From positions 62,001 through 126,000 of the forward strand of contig NZ_BMNG01000003.1 of the NCBI RefSeq assembly GCF_014646335.1: a DNA stretch of 64,000 bases. The letters run 5' to 3'. The translations under genes were made by a program, and so were the position numbers. Under the pieces are notes generated by a model, which made no database searches, was not told where the DNA came from, and saw only the letters and a list, made by a program, of their open reading frames with translations. This DNA is from Streptomyces lasiicapitis (GTDB lineage: Bacteria > Actinomycetota > Actinomycetes > Streptomycetales > Streptomycetaceae). This document shows, one piece after another, positions 26,571-35,507 of this stretch. Positions within the stretch are counted from its first letter, which is position 1. Each line of letters starts with the position of its first letter.

Positions 26571-27272
26571 ATGCCGTACGAACCACCCACCCACACCGTC
26601 GAGCGCTCCCTGCGCGCCACCACCGGAGCGAAGATCGTCGCCGGTGTCGACGAAGTCGGACGCGGAGCGTGGGCGGGACCGGTCACCGTCTGTGCGGCGG
26701 TGACGGGACTGCGCAGGCCGCCCGCCGGACTCACCGACTCCAAGCTGATCAGCCCCAAGAGGCGGGCCGAGCTCGCCGAGGAGCTGGAGGGCTGGGTCAC
26801 GGCGCACGCCCTGGGGCACGCCTCGCACGAGGAGATCGACGACCTGGGCATGACGGCCGCGCTGCGGCTCGCCGCCTGCCGTGCCCTGGAGGCCCTGCCG
26901 GTCCGTCCGGAAGCGGTCATCCTCGACGGGAAGCACGACTATCTCGGGGCGCCGTGGCGGGTCCGTACGGTCATCAAGGGCGACCAGTCCTGCGTGGCCG
27001 TCGCCGCGGCGTCGGTGATCGCCAAGGTTCGGCGCGACAAAATGATGGCCGAACTGGGCATCGAACATGCAGACTTCGGTTTTGCGGCCAACGCCGGTTA
27101 TCCGTCGCCGGTGCACAAGGCCGCGCTGGCGGAACGGGGACCCACTCCCTTCCACCGGCTTACGTGGGCGTATCTTGATGCGCTGCCCCAGTGGCGGCAT
27201 CTCAAGAAAGCCCGCGCCTGGGCGGAGGGAAACGTTCCGGAAATCGAGGGCCAGCTCGGCTTTGACTTCTGA
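26571..27272 (+). CDS. rnhB: Ribonuclease HII
   Basis: Cuts the RNA strand of RNA-DNA hybrids and removes single misincorporated ribonucleotides. It is 233 residues from the ATG at 26571; the frame extends to 26502 without support. The acidic metal site is seen in [13 protein letters not shown] (Asp, Glu) and [10 protein letters not shown] (Asp). [12 protein letters not shown] is also conserved, and the C-terminal [14 protein letters not shown] region fits RNase HII. A hairpin follows the stop. Confidence 0.96.
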   Translation: MPYEPPTHTVERSLRATTGAKIVAGVDEVGRGAWAGPVTVCAAVTGLRRPPAGLTDSKLISPKRRAELAEELEGWVTAHALGHASHEEIDDLGMTAALRLAACRALEALPVRPEAVILDGKHDYLGAPWRVRTVIKGDQSCVAVAAASVIAKVRRDKMMAELGIEHADFGFAANAGYPSPVHKAALAERGPTPFHRLTWAYLDALPQWRHLKKARAWAEGNVPEIEGQLGFDF

Positions 27273-27309
27273 TGTTTTCCGCAGTTCCGGTCGCACTTAC
27301 GTGCCACCC

Positions 27310-27330
27310 GCCGACGCGTGTCGCGTCGGC
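27310..27330 (+). terminator. Hairpin after rnhB
   Basis: Nine-base perfect arms (27310-27318, 27322-27330) around a TGT loop, followed by GTTTG. It lies 38 bases past the rnhB stop and 20 bases before the next start, so it could terminate rnhB or act in the next leader. Confidence 0.6.
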
Positions 27331-27349
27331 GTTTGATAGACAACAACGC

Positions 27350-28036
27350 ATGCCTCTCATTCCCGAGGAGCCTCAGATTCACGAGAGTGCCCAGGGTCCC
27401 CGCGCCACGCCGGCCAGTGGCCGCACCGCGCCGACCCCCCGCCCCGTACCCGGCCCGCGTCCCGCGGCGCCGCCGCGGCCAGGACGTCCCGGTCCCGCAC
27501 GGCCGATGCCGGCCGCGCAGCGCGCGACCCGCGAACCGGCCGTCAAGCCCGGGCTCACCGCCCAGGCCGCCAAGCCGGAGCCGACGGCTCCGGCTGTCCC
27601 CGAAGCTTCCGCCAACGACGCCGTCACCACCGGCGCCGCCGCCGCGGTCCCGCAGATCCAGCTGATCCCGGCTTCCGTCGAGGGCGCGCTGGACGCGGCC
27701 GAGGAGGCCGTCGACCTGCTGCTCGACTCGGGCCGCGGTCCCGGTGACGTCCTGGTGATCACCACGGGCGAACTCCACCCGTGGGCCACGCACGAGCTGT
27801 CCTTCGGCGAGGACGCCTACTGGGCCCAGCACGACGCGGGCGACGACGTCTTCTACGCCGACGCCGCCGCGCTGTCCCGCGCCGCCGCCCGTCCTGTGGT
27901 CGTCGTGGCCCTGAACGGCGGCAGCGAGGAGGCCGCCGTGGCGGCCCTGCCGACGGCGCTCACCCGGGCCGGAGCCCTGCTGGTCGTCTGCGGCGACCCG
28001 CAGCGCATCAACGCGATGCTGGGCGCGGGCGTCTGA
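27350..28036 (+). CDS. Conserved hypothetical protein with Pro-rich N-terminus
   Basis: 228 residues from the ATG at 27350; the upstream frame lacks a ribosome-binding site. The first ~105 residues are Pro/Ala/Arg-rich and probably disordered. The C-terminal ~120 residues form a compact domain (IQLIPASVEGALDAAEEAV, then DVLVITTGELHPWATHELSFGEDAYW and VVVVALNGGSEEAAVAALP), with hydrophobic strands suggesting an alpha/beta fold. I do not recognise a characterised family and see no catalytic motif. I have the impression it is conserved near rnhB in Streptomyces. Confidence 0.75.
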   Translation: MPLIPEEPQIHESAQGPRATPASGRTAPTPRPVPGPRPAAPPRPGRPGPARPMPAAQRATREPAVKPGLTAQAAKPEPTAPAVPEASANDAVTTGAAAAVPQIQLIPASVEGALDAAEEAVDLLLDSGRGPGDVLVITTGELHPWATHELSFGEDAYWAQHDAGDDVFYADAAALSRAAARPVVVVALNGGSEEAAVAALPTALTRAGALLVVCGDPQRINAMLGAGV

Positions 28037-28055
28037 CGCCCACGCCCGGCGGGCA

Positions 28056-28081
28056 CGCCGCGACGCCGATGTGTCGCGGCG
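28056..28081 (+). terminator. Hairpin after the Pro-rich hypothetical gene
   Basis: CGCCGCGAC (28056-28064) pairs perfectly with GTCGCGGCG (28073-28081), loop of 8, 20 bases after the stop. Confidence 0.65.
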
Positions 28082-28284
28082 GCGCGTGGCACCTCGCGCT
28101 CGGTCGCGGGTGGGTGCGGGGCGCCACGGCGGTGGGCGTGCGCGGTGGCTCGGTGCGCGCCGGTGGCTCGGTGCCGTGCGCGGTGTCGTGCGGTGCGGTG
28201 CGCGCGTGTCTGTGACGCGTGCGGCTTACGTGACGCATGAGGCCGATGCGGCGCGGGTGACGTCGTCGGTGGCTCGGTGCTCGG

Positions 28285-28328
28285 GTGCCCCGTACCTGGT
28301 GTCATCGAGTGCCCCGTACCTGGTGTCA
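28285..28328. repeat. 24-bp tandem repeat overlapping a stop codon
   Basis: GTGCCCCGTACCTGGTGTCA occurs at 28285-28304 and 28309-28328. The second copy supplies the stop codon of the leftward hypothetical gene. The rest of 28082-28284 is G/T-rich, repetitive and has no credible gene. Confidence 0.8.
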
Positions 28329-28970
28329 GCGGGCGGAGACGCGACGTAACAACTCGGACGCCGCACCACCCATGCGCGGCGCCGGAGGCGGAGCGGGATC
28401 GGCCGCGGAGAGGTCCTCAGGGCGCGAGCCGGTGCTCGGCCGCCGGCCCCCGCGCCCCTCGCCGAGCACCTGCCAGCCCTCCCGGGTCAGGGTGATGTAC
28501 GCCCCGCAGCGCAGCCCGTGCAGCGTGCACGCGTCCCGCAGGCCCCACATCCACGCGCCGTCCTCCTGGGTCCAACGGCCGTCGCCGTCGCGGCAGTAGA
28601 GCAGCACGGCCGTACGCACCGGGGTGCGGCGGCGCAGATCGTGCGGGATGACGCGGCGCAACTGCGCGAGCAGGGCGTTGCGGAACACCCAGCCGTCGGC
28701 CACGCCGGCACGGCGCGCGAACGAAGCGGACGCCGTGACCCGCTCCTCCTGGTCGAGGACGGCCACGACCGCCGTGGCGGGAGCCGGCCGGTGCCGGGCG
28801 TGCAGACCGCTCACCACCTCGCGCGGATTGCGGAGCAGTGGGATCTCGGCGGTCGACCACTCGGCGGGTTCGAGCATGCGGGTGAGCGGCTGACCGGAAT
28901 CGGGTATCGCCGTGACGGCCGATGGATCCGGCGTCGACGCCGCGTCGGACGGAGTGAATCCGAAGGTCAC
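28326..28970 (-). CDS. Conserved hypothetical protein
   Basis: 214 residues from a GTG at 28970 with a very good AGGGAGGA ribosome-binding site. The N-terminus (FGFTPSDAAS) is variable. The centre has TAVVAVLDQEERVTASASFARR and the segment PHDLRRRTPVRTAVLLYCRDGDGRW. Near the C-terminus GLRDACTLHGLRCGAYITLT is followed by a Gly/Arg/Pro-rich tail. The mixed alpha/beta pattern is clear but I recognise no catalytic motif or characterised family. Confidence 0.75.
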   Translation of the reverse strand: MTFGFTPSDAASTPDPSAVTAIPDSGQPLTRMLEPAEWSTAEIPLLRNPREVVSGLHARHRPAPATAVVAVLDQEERVTASASFARRAGVADGWVFRNALLAQLRRVIPHDLRRRTPVRTAVLLYCRDGDGRWTQEDGAWMWGLRDACTLHGLRCGAYITLTREGWQVLGEGRGGRRPSTGSRPEDLSAADPAPPPAPRMGGAASELLRRVSAR

Positions 28971-29280
28971 GATCCTCCCTTCGGCTACACGCCCCCGAAG
29001 GGGGGCGGCGTCGGACTGGGGCGCACCGCGGCACAGCCTTGCCGGCCCTACCGGACCACGGGAGCCGCGCGGGAGCGCTTCCAATTCTTCCCGTCGTACT
29101 GGCTTGCGGCAACGAGCAATTGCAGCCGTCGCCCCGTATCCGGTGATACGTCTCGCATATCCCTGCCCAGCGGGCCCCTCGCCCAAGCCCGTTTCCCGCC
29201 AGTACGGCCGGGACCAGCGGTAACACTCCCTTGAGCGGGTGGGTTCGCCGATTGTCAGTGCCATCGGGTTGCATGGGGGC
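28971..29280. other. Divergent region upstream of recQ
   Basis: 310 bases without a credible gene. The right end carries the recQ damage-type promoter; nothing else stands out. Confidence 0.6.
29252..29274 (+). promoter_or_regulatory. PafBC/RecA-NDp-like promoter of recQ
   Basis: TTGTCAGTG (29252-29260), eight bases, then TTGCAT (29269-29274), which differs from TAnnnT at one base. The ATG follows six bases later, so a leaderless message is expected. Same architecture as the dinG promoter. Confidence 0.65.
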
Positions 29281-31440
29281 ATGGACGATCTGGAGCTGCG
29301 CACCGAGGCCGACACGATCCTCGCCGAGCTGGTCGGCGACCCGGGAGGTTCCGCGCGGCTGCGGGAGGACCAGTGGCAGGCGGTGTCGGCCCTGGTCAAC
29401 GACCGGCGGCGGGCGCTTGTGGTGCAGCGGACGGGCTGGGGCAAGTCGGCGGTGTACTTCGTCGCCACCGCTCTGCTGCGGCGGCGCGGCTCCGGGCCGA
29501 CGGTGATCGTCTCGCCGCTGCTCGCGCTGATGCGCAACCAGGTGGAGGCGGCGGACCGCGCCGGAATCAAGGCGCGCACCATCAACTCGGCGAACCCGGA
29601 GGAGTGGGACACCATCTACGAGGAGGTGGAGCGCGGCGAGACCGACGTCCTCCTCGTGAGCCCGGAGCGGCTCAACTCGGTGGACTTCCGCGAGCAGTTG
29701 CTGCCCAAGCTCGCGGCCACGACCGGTCTCCTCGTGGTCGACGAGGCGCACTGCATCTCCGACTGGGGACACGACTTCCGCCCCGACTACCGCAGGCTGC
29801 GGGCGATGCTCGCCGACCTCGCCCCCGGTGTGCCGGTCCTCGCCACGACGGCGACGGCGAACGCGCGGGTGACGGCGGACGTGGCCGAGCAGCTGGGCAC
29901 GGGCGCCGGGGAGGCGCTTGTGCTGCGGGGCGCCCTGGACCGGGAGAGCCTGCGCCTCGGCGTGGTCCGGCTGCCCGACGCCGCGCATCGCCTCGCCTGG
30001 CTCGCGGAGCATCTGGACGAACTGCAGGGCTCGGGGATCATCTACACGCTCACGGTGGCCGCGGCCGAGGAGGCCACCGCCTACCTGCGCCAGCGCGGCT
30101 TCCCCGTGTCCTCCTACACCGGGCGCACGGAGAACGCGGACCGGCTGCAGGCCGAGGAGGACCTGCTCGCCAACCGGGTCAAGGCGCTGGTCGCCACGTC
30201 CGCGCTCGGCATGGGCTTCGACAAGCCGGACCTGGGCTTCGTGCTCCACCTGGGCTCGCCGTCCTCGCCGATCGCGTACTACCAGCAGGTGGGCCGCGCG
30301 GGGCGCGGCGTCGAGCACGCCGACGTGGTTCTGCTCCCCGGCAAGGAGGACGAGGCGATCTGGCGCTACTTCGCCGATACGGCCTTCCCGCCCGAGACCC
30401 AGGTCCGCCAGACGCTCGCCGCCCTCGCGGACGCGGGGCGGCCGCTGTCCGTGCCCGCCCTGGAGGCGGCGGTGGAGCTTCGGCGCAGCCGCCTGGAGAC
30501 GATGCTGAAGGTCCTCGACGTCGACGGCGCGGTCAAGCGGGTCAAGGGCGGCTGGACCGCCACCGGGCAGCCCTGGGTGTACGACACGGAGCGGTACGCG
30601 TGGGTGGCGCGGCAGCGGGCCGCCGAGCAGCAGGCCATGCGCGACTACGTGAGCGCGGACGGGTGCCGGATGGAGTTCCTGCGCCGCCAGCTCGACGACG
30701 AGGGCGCGGCCCCGTGCGGGCGCTGCGACAACTGCGCGGGCGCCTGGGTCGACGCCTCCGTGTCCGAGCAGACGCTGACGGCGGCGGCGAAGGAACTGGA
30801 CCGCCCGGGAGTGGAGATCGAGCCGCGCCGGATGTGGCCCACGGGCATGCCCGCCCTGGGCATCGACCTCAAGGGGCGCATCCCCGCCCGGGAGCAGTGC
30901 TCCACCGGGCGTGCCCTGGGGCGGCTCTCGGACATCGGCTGGGGCAACCGGCTGCGCCCGCTGCTCGCCGAGAACGCGCCCGACGGGCCGGTCCCCGACG
31001 AGGTGCTGCGCGCCGCGGTGGCGGTCCTCGCCGACTGGGCGCGCTCCCCGGGAGGTTGGGCTTCGGGCGCCCAGGACGCCGCCGCGCGGCCGGTCGGAGT
31101 CGTCGCCGTGCCGTCCCTGGCCCGCCCGCAGCTGGTCGGTTCCCTCGCCGAGGGAATCGCGAGCGTCGGCCGCCTGCCCTTCCTCGGGACCCTGACGTAC
31201 ACCGGACCGGACGGCGCGCACGCGGCACGCCGCAGCAACTCCGCCCAGCGCCTGAGGGCACTGTCCGGGGTGTTCGCCGTCTCCGACGAGCTGGCCGCCG
31301 CGCTTGCCGGTGCCGCCGGTCCAGTTCTGCTCGTGGACGACTACACGGACTCCGGATGGACGCTCGCGGTCGCCGCGCGGCTACTGCGGCGGGCGGGCGG
31401 CGACGGGGTGCTTCCGCTGGTGCTCGCGGCGGCGGGCTGA
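29281..31440 (+). CDS. recQ: RecQ-like DNA helicase with C-terminal phosphoribosyltransferase-like region
   Basis: Superfamily 2 helicase, 3'-5', for recombination and repair. The 719-residue product has Walker A RTGWGKS, a DEAH box in VDEAHCISDWGHDFRPDYR, motif VI YYQQVGRAGRG and a zinc cluster ending CGRCDNC (about residue 480). Unlike classical RecQ it lacks an HRDC domain. The last ~200 residues contain VGVVAVPSLARPQLVGSLAE and PVLLVDDYTDSGWTLAVAARL. The latter matches the PRPP-binding signature of type I phosphoribosyltransferases (hydrophobics, Asp-Asp, Thr, Ser/Gly). The ATG at 29281 fits a leaderless start from the adjacent promoter; the open frame begins at 29239. Confidence 0.9.
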   Translation: MDDLELRTEADTILAELVGDPGGSARLREDQWQAVSALVNDRRRALVVQRTGWGKSAVYFVATALLRRRGSGPTVIVSPLLALMRNQVEAADRAGIKARTINSANPEEWDTIYEEVERGETDVLLVSPERLNSVDFREQLLPKLAATTGLLVVDEAHCISDWGHDFRPDYRRLRAMLADLAPGVPVLATTATANARVTADVAEQLGTGAGEALVLRGALDRESLRLGVVRLPDAAHRLAWLAEHLDELQGSGIIYTLTVAAAEEATAYLRQRGFPVSSYTGRTENADRLQAEEDLLANRVKALVATSALGMGFDKPDLGFVLHLGSPSSPIAYYQQVGRAGRGVEHADVVLLPGKEDEAIWRYFADTAFPPETQVRQTLAALADAGRPLSVPALEAAVELRRSRLETMLKVLDVDGAVKRVKGGWTATGQPWVYDTERYAWVARQRAAEQQAMRDYVSADGCRMEFLRRQLDDEGAAPCGRCDNCAGAWVDASVSEQTLTAAAKELDRPGVEIEPRRMWPTGMPALGIDLKGRIPAREQCSTGRALGRLSDIGWGNRLRPLLAENAPDGPVPDEVLRAAVAVLADWARSPGGWASGAQDAAARPVGVVAVPSLARPQLVGSLAEGIASVGRLPFLGTLTYTGPDGAHAARRSNSAQRLRALSGVFAVSDELAAALAGAAGPVLLVDDYTDSGWTLAVAARLLRRAGGDGVLPLVLAAAG

Positions 31441-31667
31441 GCCTTCCCGTGTGGCGGGTGCCGAGCCTGCTCACACGGCCGACGCCGAGTTTCCCCACGT
31501 AAGGGGTCCTTCCGCAGGTGAGGGGCCCCGCTCAGCCATGCCCGCTCACGGGTCGGATCCGAGGCCCAGGAGGCGGTGAAATCCGACGGTCGTGCCCCAA
31601 CTGCCCGTTGCCGCCGAAGGCTTGAAGCGGCGTCATATGTCGCACAGTCATGCAACGCATAGCCCGC

Positions 31668-31697
31668 TTGCATATCTCCCCATGCTCTAGTTAGGTT
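31668..31697 (+). promoter_or_regulatory. Putative promoter of the catechol siderophore operon
   Basis: TTGCAT (31668-31673) and TAGGTT (31692-31697) with an 18-base spacer. The iron box covers the -10, as expected for iron repression. Confidence 0.6.
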
Positions 31698-31709
31698 AGC
31701 CTTACTTAA
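31691..31709 (+). promoter_or_regulatory. Iron box (DmdR1/IdeR-type operator) of dhbA
   Basis: TTAGGTTAGCCTTACTTAA closely matches the 19-bp actinobacterial iron box TTAGGTTAGGCTAACCTAA. It lies 18 bases upstream of the dhbA start. The operon should be repressed when iron is sufficient. Confidence 0.93.
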
Positions 31710-31727
31710 CCGAGCGAGGGGGGAAGC

Positions 31728-32531
31728 GTGTTTGCCCGGGATGAGGAAGGCTCGGGTTCAGGCTCGGGCCCGGTCGCGCTGGTCACCGGTGCGGCCCGTG
31801 GAATCGGCGCCGCCGTGGTCGACGGACTCGTCCGCGAAGGCGCCACCGTCGCCGCCGTCGACATCGACGCGGACGGTCTCGCGGAACTCGCGGACCGCTC
31901 GAAGGGGCGAGTCGTCCCCTTCGTCGCCGACGTGGCGGACGCCGCCGCGATCGCCGACGTCGTCGACAAGACCGAGCGTGACATCGGCCCGGTCGCGACC
32001 GGCGTGTCCGTGGCGGGCATCCTGCGGCCGGGAACGCTGTGCGAGACCACCGACAAGGACTGGTCGGACACCTTCGCCGTCAACACCACGGGGGTGTTCT
32101 TCGTCCTGCGCGAACTCGCCCGCCGGATGGTGCCGCGCGGCAGCGGGTCCCTCGTGACCGTCGCCTCCAACGCCGCGGGTGTACCCCGCACCGGCATGGG
32201 CGCGTACGCCGCGTCCAAGGCCGCCACCGTCATGCTCACCCGCTGCCTCGGACTCGAAGTGGCGCAGCACGGCATCCGGTGCAACGTGGTCTCGCCCGGC
32301 TCGACCGACACCCCGATGCAGCGTCAGTTGTGGACGGGTGAGACGGAAGGCGCCGACCTCGCGCGGGTGCTCGAAGGCACCCCCGAACAGTTCCGGGTGG
32401 GCATTCCCCTCGGCCGCATCGCAGATCCCGCCGACATCGCGGACGCCGTGCTGTTCCTGGCCTCCGACCGGGCCCGGCACATCACCATGCAGAACCTCTT
32501 CGTCGACGGCGGCGCGACCCTGCGCGCCTGA
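31728..32531 (+). CDS. dhbA: 2,3-dihydro-2,3-dihydroxybenzoate dehydrogenase
   Basis: NAD-dependent last step of 2,3-dihydroxybenzoate synthesis (EntA/DhbA). The 267-residue short-chain dehydrogenase has the NAD motif TGAARGIG (about residues 21-28), SNAAGVPR and the catalytic Tyr-Lys pair in GAYAASKAA. The C-terminal RIADPADIADAVLFLASD is typical. A short Gly/Ser N-terminus precedes the fold. It begins at GTG after GAGGGGGGA, as first gene of the iron-regulated catechol operon. Placement next to dhbC, dhbE and dhbB makes the specific function firm. Confidence 0.94.
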   Translation: MFARDEEGSGSGSGPVALVTGAARGIGAAVVDGLVREGATVAAVDIDADGLAELADRSKGRVVPFVADVADAAAIADVVDKTERDIGPVATGVSVAGILRPGTLCETTDKDWSDTFAVNTTGVFFVLRELARRMVPRGSGSLVTVASNAAGVPRTGMGAYAASKAATVMLTRCLGLEVAQHGIRCNVVSPGSTDTPMQRQLWTGETEGADLARVLEGTPEQFRVGIPLGRIADPADIADAVLFLASDRARHITMQNLFVDGGATLRA

Positions 32532-32608
32532 GACGCGACCCCGCGCCCGGCGCCGCCGACCCCGTGCGCCCGAGGCGCGACCGCGCGCCTGAGAAAGGAA
32601 TCCCTGAC

Positions 32609-33805
32609 GTGTCCATATCCGCGCTGGTGCGGCCGAGACCCGTGCACCGGGCGGCCGACCTGCTGGCCGCCTATCTGCCCGGCTCGTTCTACTTCTCCTC
32701 GACCGGGGGGACGCTGCTCGCCGACGGCGTGCACTCCCGGGTCCGGGCCACGGGCGGGGCACAGGCCCAGGCCGTGGCCGAGGCGCTCCGCGCGGCCGCC
32801 GCGGCGGGCGTGCCCGAGCCCGTCGTCGCCGGAGCCGTCGGCTTCCACCCGGCGGCGGAGACCGGCCTGGTGGTGCCCTCCGTGGTGCGGCGCGCCGACG
32901 CCCCCGCCGGCGTGCGCGCCCCCGACGCGGAGCACGGCACGTCGTGGACGGTCACGCCACGCCCCGAACCCGCGCGCTACGCCGAAAGCGTCCGCCGCGC
33001 ACTGGAGTTGATCGGCCGCGGCGACCTGAGCAAGGTCGTCCTGGCCCGCGGCCTGGAGCTGACCGCCGACACCCCGGTGTGGGTGCCCGCGCTGCTCGCC
33101 CGCCTCGTGCGGGCGGACCCGGCGGCGTACGCCTTCGCCGTCGACGTCACCGCGCCCGGCGACCCCGCCCCGCGCACCCTGGTCGGCGCCAGTCCCGAAC
33201 TCCTCGTGTCCCGGCGCGGCGCGACCGTCGTGGCCAACCCGCTGGCGGGCTCGGCCCCCCGGTCGGGCGACGAGGCCGTCGACCGCGAGCGGATCGCGCG
33301 GCTGCGCGACTCGGCCAAGGACCTCGGCGAACACGCCCACACCGCGGCCCAAGTGGCCGAGGTGCTCGGCAAGTTCTGCGTCGACCTGGAGGTGCCCGAG
33401 GGGCCCGAGGTGATCGGTACGCCGACGATGTGGCACCTGTCGACGCGGATCACCGGACGCCTCGCGGACCCGGCCGACCCCGCCTGCTCGGCGCTCGGCC
33501 TCGCCGAGGCGCTGCACCCGACGCCCGCGGTGTGCGGCGTGCCGGAGGCCGGGGCGCTCGCGGCCATCGCGGACCTGGAGCCGGAGGAGCGCGGCTACTT
33601 CGCGGGCATGGTCGGCTGGACCGGTCTCGACGGCGACGGCGAGTGGGCGGTGACGATCCGCAGCGCCGAGGTGTGCGACCGGACGGTGCGGCTGTTCGCC
33701 GGGGCCGGGATCGTCGAGGGCTCGGACCCCGACGCCGAAGTGGCCGAGACGGGCGCCAAGTTCCGTACGCTGCTGCGTGCCCTGGGTGCGGAGGGCGTGG
33801 CGTGA
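32609..33805 (+). CDS. dhbC: Isochorismate synthase
   Basis: Converts chorismate to isochorismate, committing it to 2,3-dihydroxybenzoate (EntC/DhbC). It is 398 residues from the GTG at 32609, preceded by AAAGGAA; the frame extends to 32564. Chorismate-binding signatures are present: LSKVVLARGLEL (catalytic Lys), NPLAGSAPRSGDEAVD, DSAKDLGEH, MWHLSTRITG and TPAVCGVPEAGAL. The stop overlaps the next start by GTGA, so translation is coupled to dhbE. Confidence 0.95.
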   Translation: MSISALVRPRPVHRAADLLAAYLPGSFYFSSTGGTLLADGVHSRVRATGGAQAQAVAEALRAAAAAGVPEPVVAGAVGFHPAAETGLVVPSVVRRADAPAGVRAPDAEHGTSWTVTPRPEPARYAESVRRALELIGRGDLSKVVLARGLELTADTPVWVPALLARLVRADPAAYAFAVDVTAPGDPAPRTLVGASPELLVSRRGATVVANPLAGSAPRSGDEAVDRERIARLRDSAKDLGEHAHTAAQVAEVLGKFCVDLEVPEGPEVIGTPTMWHLSTRITGRLADPADPACSALGLAEALHPTPAVCGVPEAGALAAIADLEPEERGYFAGMVGWTGLDGDGEWAVTIRSAEVCDRTVRLFAGAGIVEGSDPDAEVAETGAKFRTLLRALGAEGVA

Positions 33806-35502
33806 GCGCAAACCACGGACCCCACGGCGCGGACCATGGACTGCACAGCGCGCGCCACGAACTCCACGGTGCCGACCACGGACCCCACAGCGCGAACCAC
33901 GGACTCCACGTGCTCTGGCCCCCGCAGGTCGCCGCGCGCCACCGCGCCGCCGGCCACTGGCGCGGGCAGACCTTCGGCGCGCTGCTCACCTCGCTGACCG
34001 CCGCGTACGCCGACCGGACCGCCGTCGTCGGCGGGGACACGCGGTGGACGTACGCCGAACTCGACGAGCGGGCGCACCGGATCGCGGCGGGACTCGTCAA
34101 CTCCGGGCTCGCGCCCGGCGACCGGGTCGTGCTGCAACTGCCCAACATCCCCGAGTTCCTGTCCGTGGTGTTCGGGATGTGGCGCGCGGGTGTCCTGCCC
34201 GTGTTCGCGCTGCCCGCGCACCGGCACAGCGAGCTGCGGCACTTCGCCGAGCACAGCGAGGCCGCCGCGATCATCACCGTCGGCGAGCACGAACGGCACG
34301 ACCACGCCGGGACCGCACGCGCCGTCGCGTCCGAAGTGGACTCCGTACGACAGGTGCTGGTCGTCGGGTCGCCGGAGTTCGACGAACTGGCCGCGACGGC
34401 GCCGCGCGAGCTGCCGGACCCCGACCCGGAGGGCGTGGCGTTCCTGCAGCTCTCCGGCGGGAGCACCGGCTTGCCGAAGCTGATCCCGCGCACCCACGAC
34501 GACTACCTCTACAGCGTCCGGGAGAGCGCGCGGATCTGCGGCCTTCGCCCGGACAGCGTCTACCTGGCCGCCCTGCCCGTGTCGCACAACTACCCGCTCA
34601 GCTCGCCGGGTGTCCTCGGCGCGCTGCACGCGGGCGCGGCCGTCGTCATGGCGCCGCGGCCGGACGCGGACACCGCGTTCCGGCTGATCGAGGCCGAAGG
34701 CGTCACGATCACCGGGGTGGTGCCGCCGCTGGCCGCCGCGTGGGTGCAGGCCGCGGCGCGTACCGACCGTGATCTCTCCTCTCTTGAGGTCCTGCTGGTC
34801 GGGGGCGCCAAGTGCGGGCGGGAGCTGGCCGAACGGATCGGCCCGGCGCTGGGCTGCCAGTTGCAGCAGGTGTTCGGGATGGCCGAAGGGCTCGTCTGCT
34901 ACACCCGCCTGGACGACCCCGAGGAGATCGTGCTCGGCACGCAGGGCCGCCCCATCTCGCCGGACGACGAGATCCGCGTCGTCGACCCGGAGACCGACGC
35001 CGACGTGGCACCGGGGGAGACGGGCGCCCTGCTGACCCGAGGGCCGTACACGATCCGCGGCTACTACCGGGCCGCGGAGCACAACGCCACCGCGTTCACC
35101 CCGGACGGCTTCTACCGCACCGGCGACCTCGTACGCCGTATGCCCGGCGGGCAGTTGGAGGTCGTCGGCCGGGCCAAGGAGCAGATCAACCGGGGCGGCG
35201 AGAAGGTCGCCGCCGAGGAGGTCGAGAACCATCTGATGGCCCATCAGAGTGTGCTAGACGCCGCCGTCGTCGCCGTCCCCGACCCGTATCTGGGCGAGCG
35301 GACCTGCGCCTACGTCGTGCCCGCCGCGGGCGCCTCGCCCACCGGTCCCGAGCTGCGCAAGTTCGTGCGCGAGCGCGGCGTGGCCGCGTTCAAGGTGCCG
35401 GACCTCGTCGAGGTCGTCGAACAGTTCCCGGTGACCGGTGTCGGCAAGACCAGCAAGCGCGAGCTGAGGGCGGCCCTGGCCGCGCTCGCTCGGAAGGAGT
35501 GA
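33802..35502 (+). CDS. dhbE: 2,3-dihydroxybenzoate-AMP ligase
   Basis: Activates 2,3-dihydroxybenzoate as the adenylate and loads it on the aryl carrier protein (EntE/DhbE). The 566 residues include [16 protein letters not shown] (P-loop), [24 protein letters not shown] and YRTGDLVRR, with the catalytic lysine near [11 protein letters not shown]. Relatives are about 540 residues. The extra N-terminus (residues 4-36) is five copies of a His-rich heptad of the form xHGxHxA encoded by 21-bp tandem repeats. An in-frame later start that would avoid the repeats is not evident before the conserved core, and the GTGA overlap with dhbC supports the first GTG. Confidence 0.95.
   Translation: MSANHGPHGADHGLHSARHELHGADHGPHSANHGLHVLWPPQVAARHRAAGHWRGQTFGALLTSLTAAYADRTAVVGGDTRWTYAELDERAHRIAAGLVNSGLAPGDRVVLQLPNIPEFLSVVFGMWRAGVLPVFALPAHRHSELRHFAEHSEAAAIITVGEHERHDHAGTARAVASEVDSVRQVLVVGSPEFDELAATAPRELPDPDPEGVAFLQLSGGSTGLPKLIPRTHDDYLYSVRESARICGLRPDSVYLAALPVSHNYPLSSPGVLGALHAGAAVVMAPRPDADTAFRLIEAEGVTITGVVPPLAAAWVQAAARTDRDLSSLEVLLVGGAKCGRELAERIGPALGCQLQQVFGMAEGLVCYTRLDDPEEIVLGTQGRPISPDDEIRVVDPETDADVAPGETGALLTRGPYTIRGYYRAAEHNATAFTPDGFYRTGDLVRRMPGGQLEVVGRAKEQINRGGEKVAAEEVENHLMAHQSVLDAAVVAVPDPYLGERTCAYVVPAAGASPTGPELRKFVRERGVAAFKVPDLVEVVEQFPVTGVGKTSKRELRAALAALARKE
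33811..33909 (+). repeat. 21-bp tandem repeat encoding His-rich heptads
   Basis: Five in-register 21-base units (33811, 33832, 33853, 33874, 33895) at the start of dhbE, with variations mostly in the first codon and in CCC/CTG/CTC. They give about three histidines per heptad. Confidence 0.9.
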
Positions 35503-35507
35503 TGAGA

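Noticed and set aside
28037..28325. Short plus-strand frames in the G/T-rich gap
   Set aside because: They consist of simple-sequence Arg/Gly/Val runs without a ribosome-binding site or conserved pattern.
33811..33909. CRISPR-like repeat array
   Set aside because: Units are contiguous without spacers, in frame and encode a peptide repeat. The other arrays in the window behave the same way.
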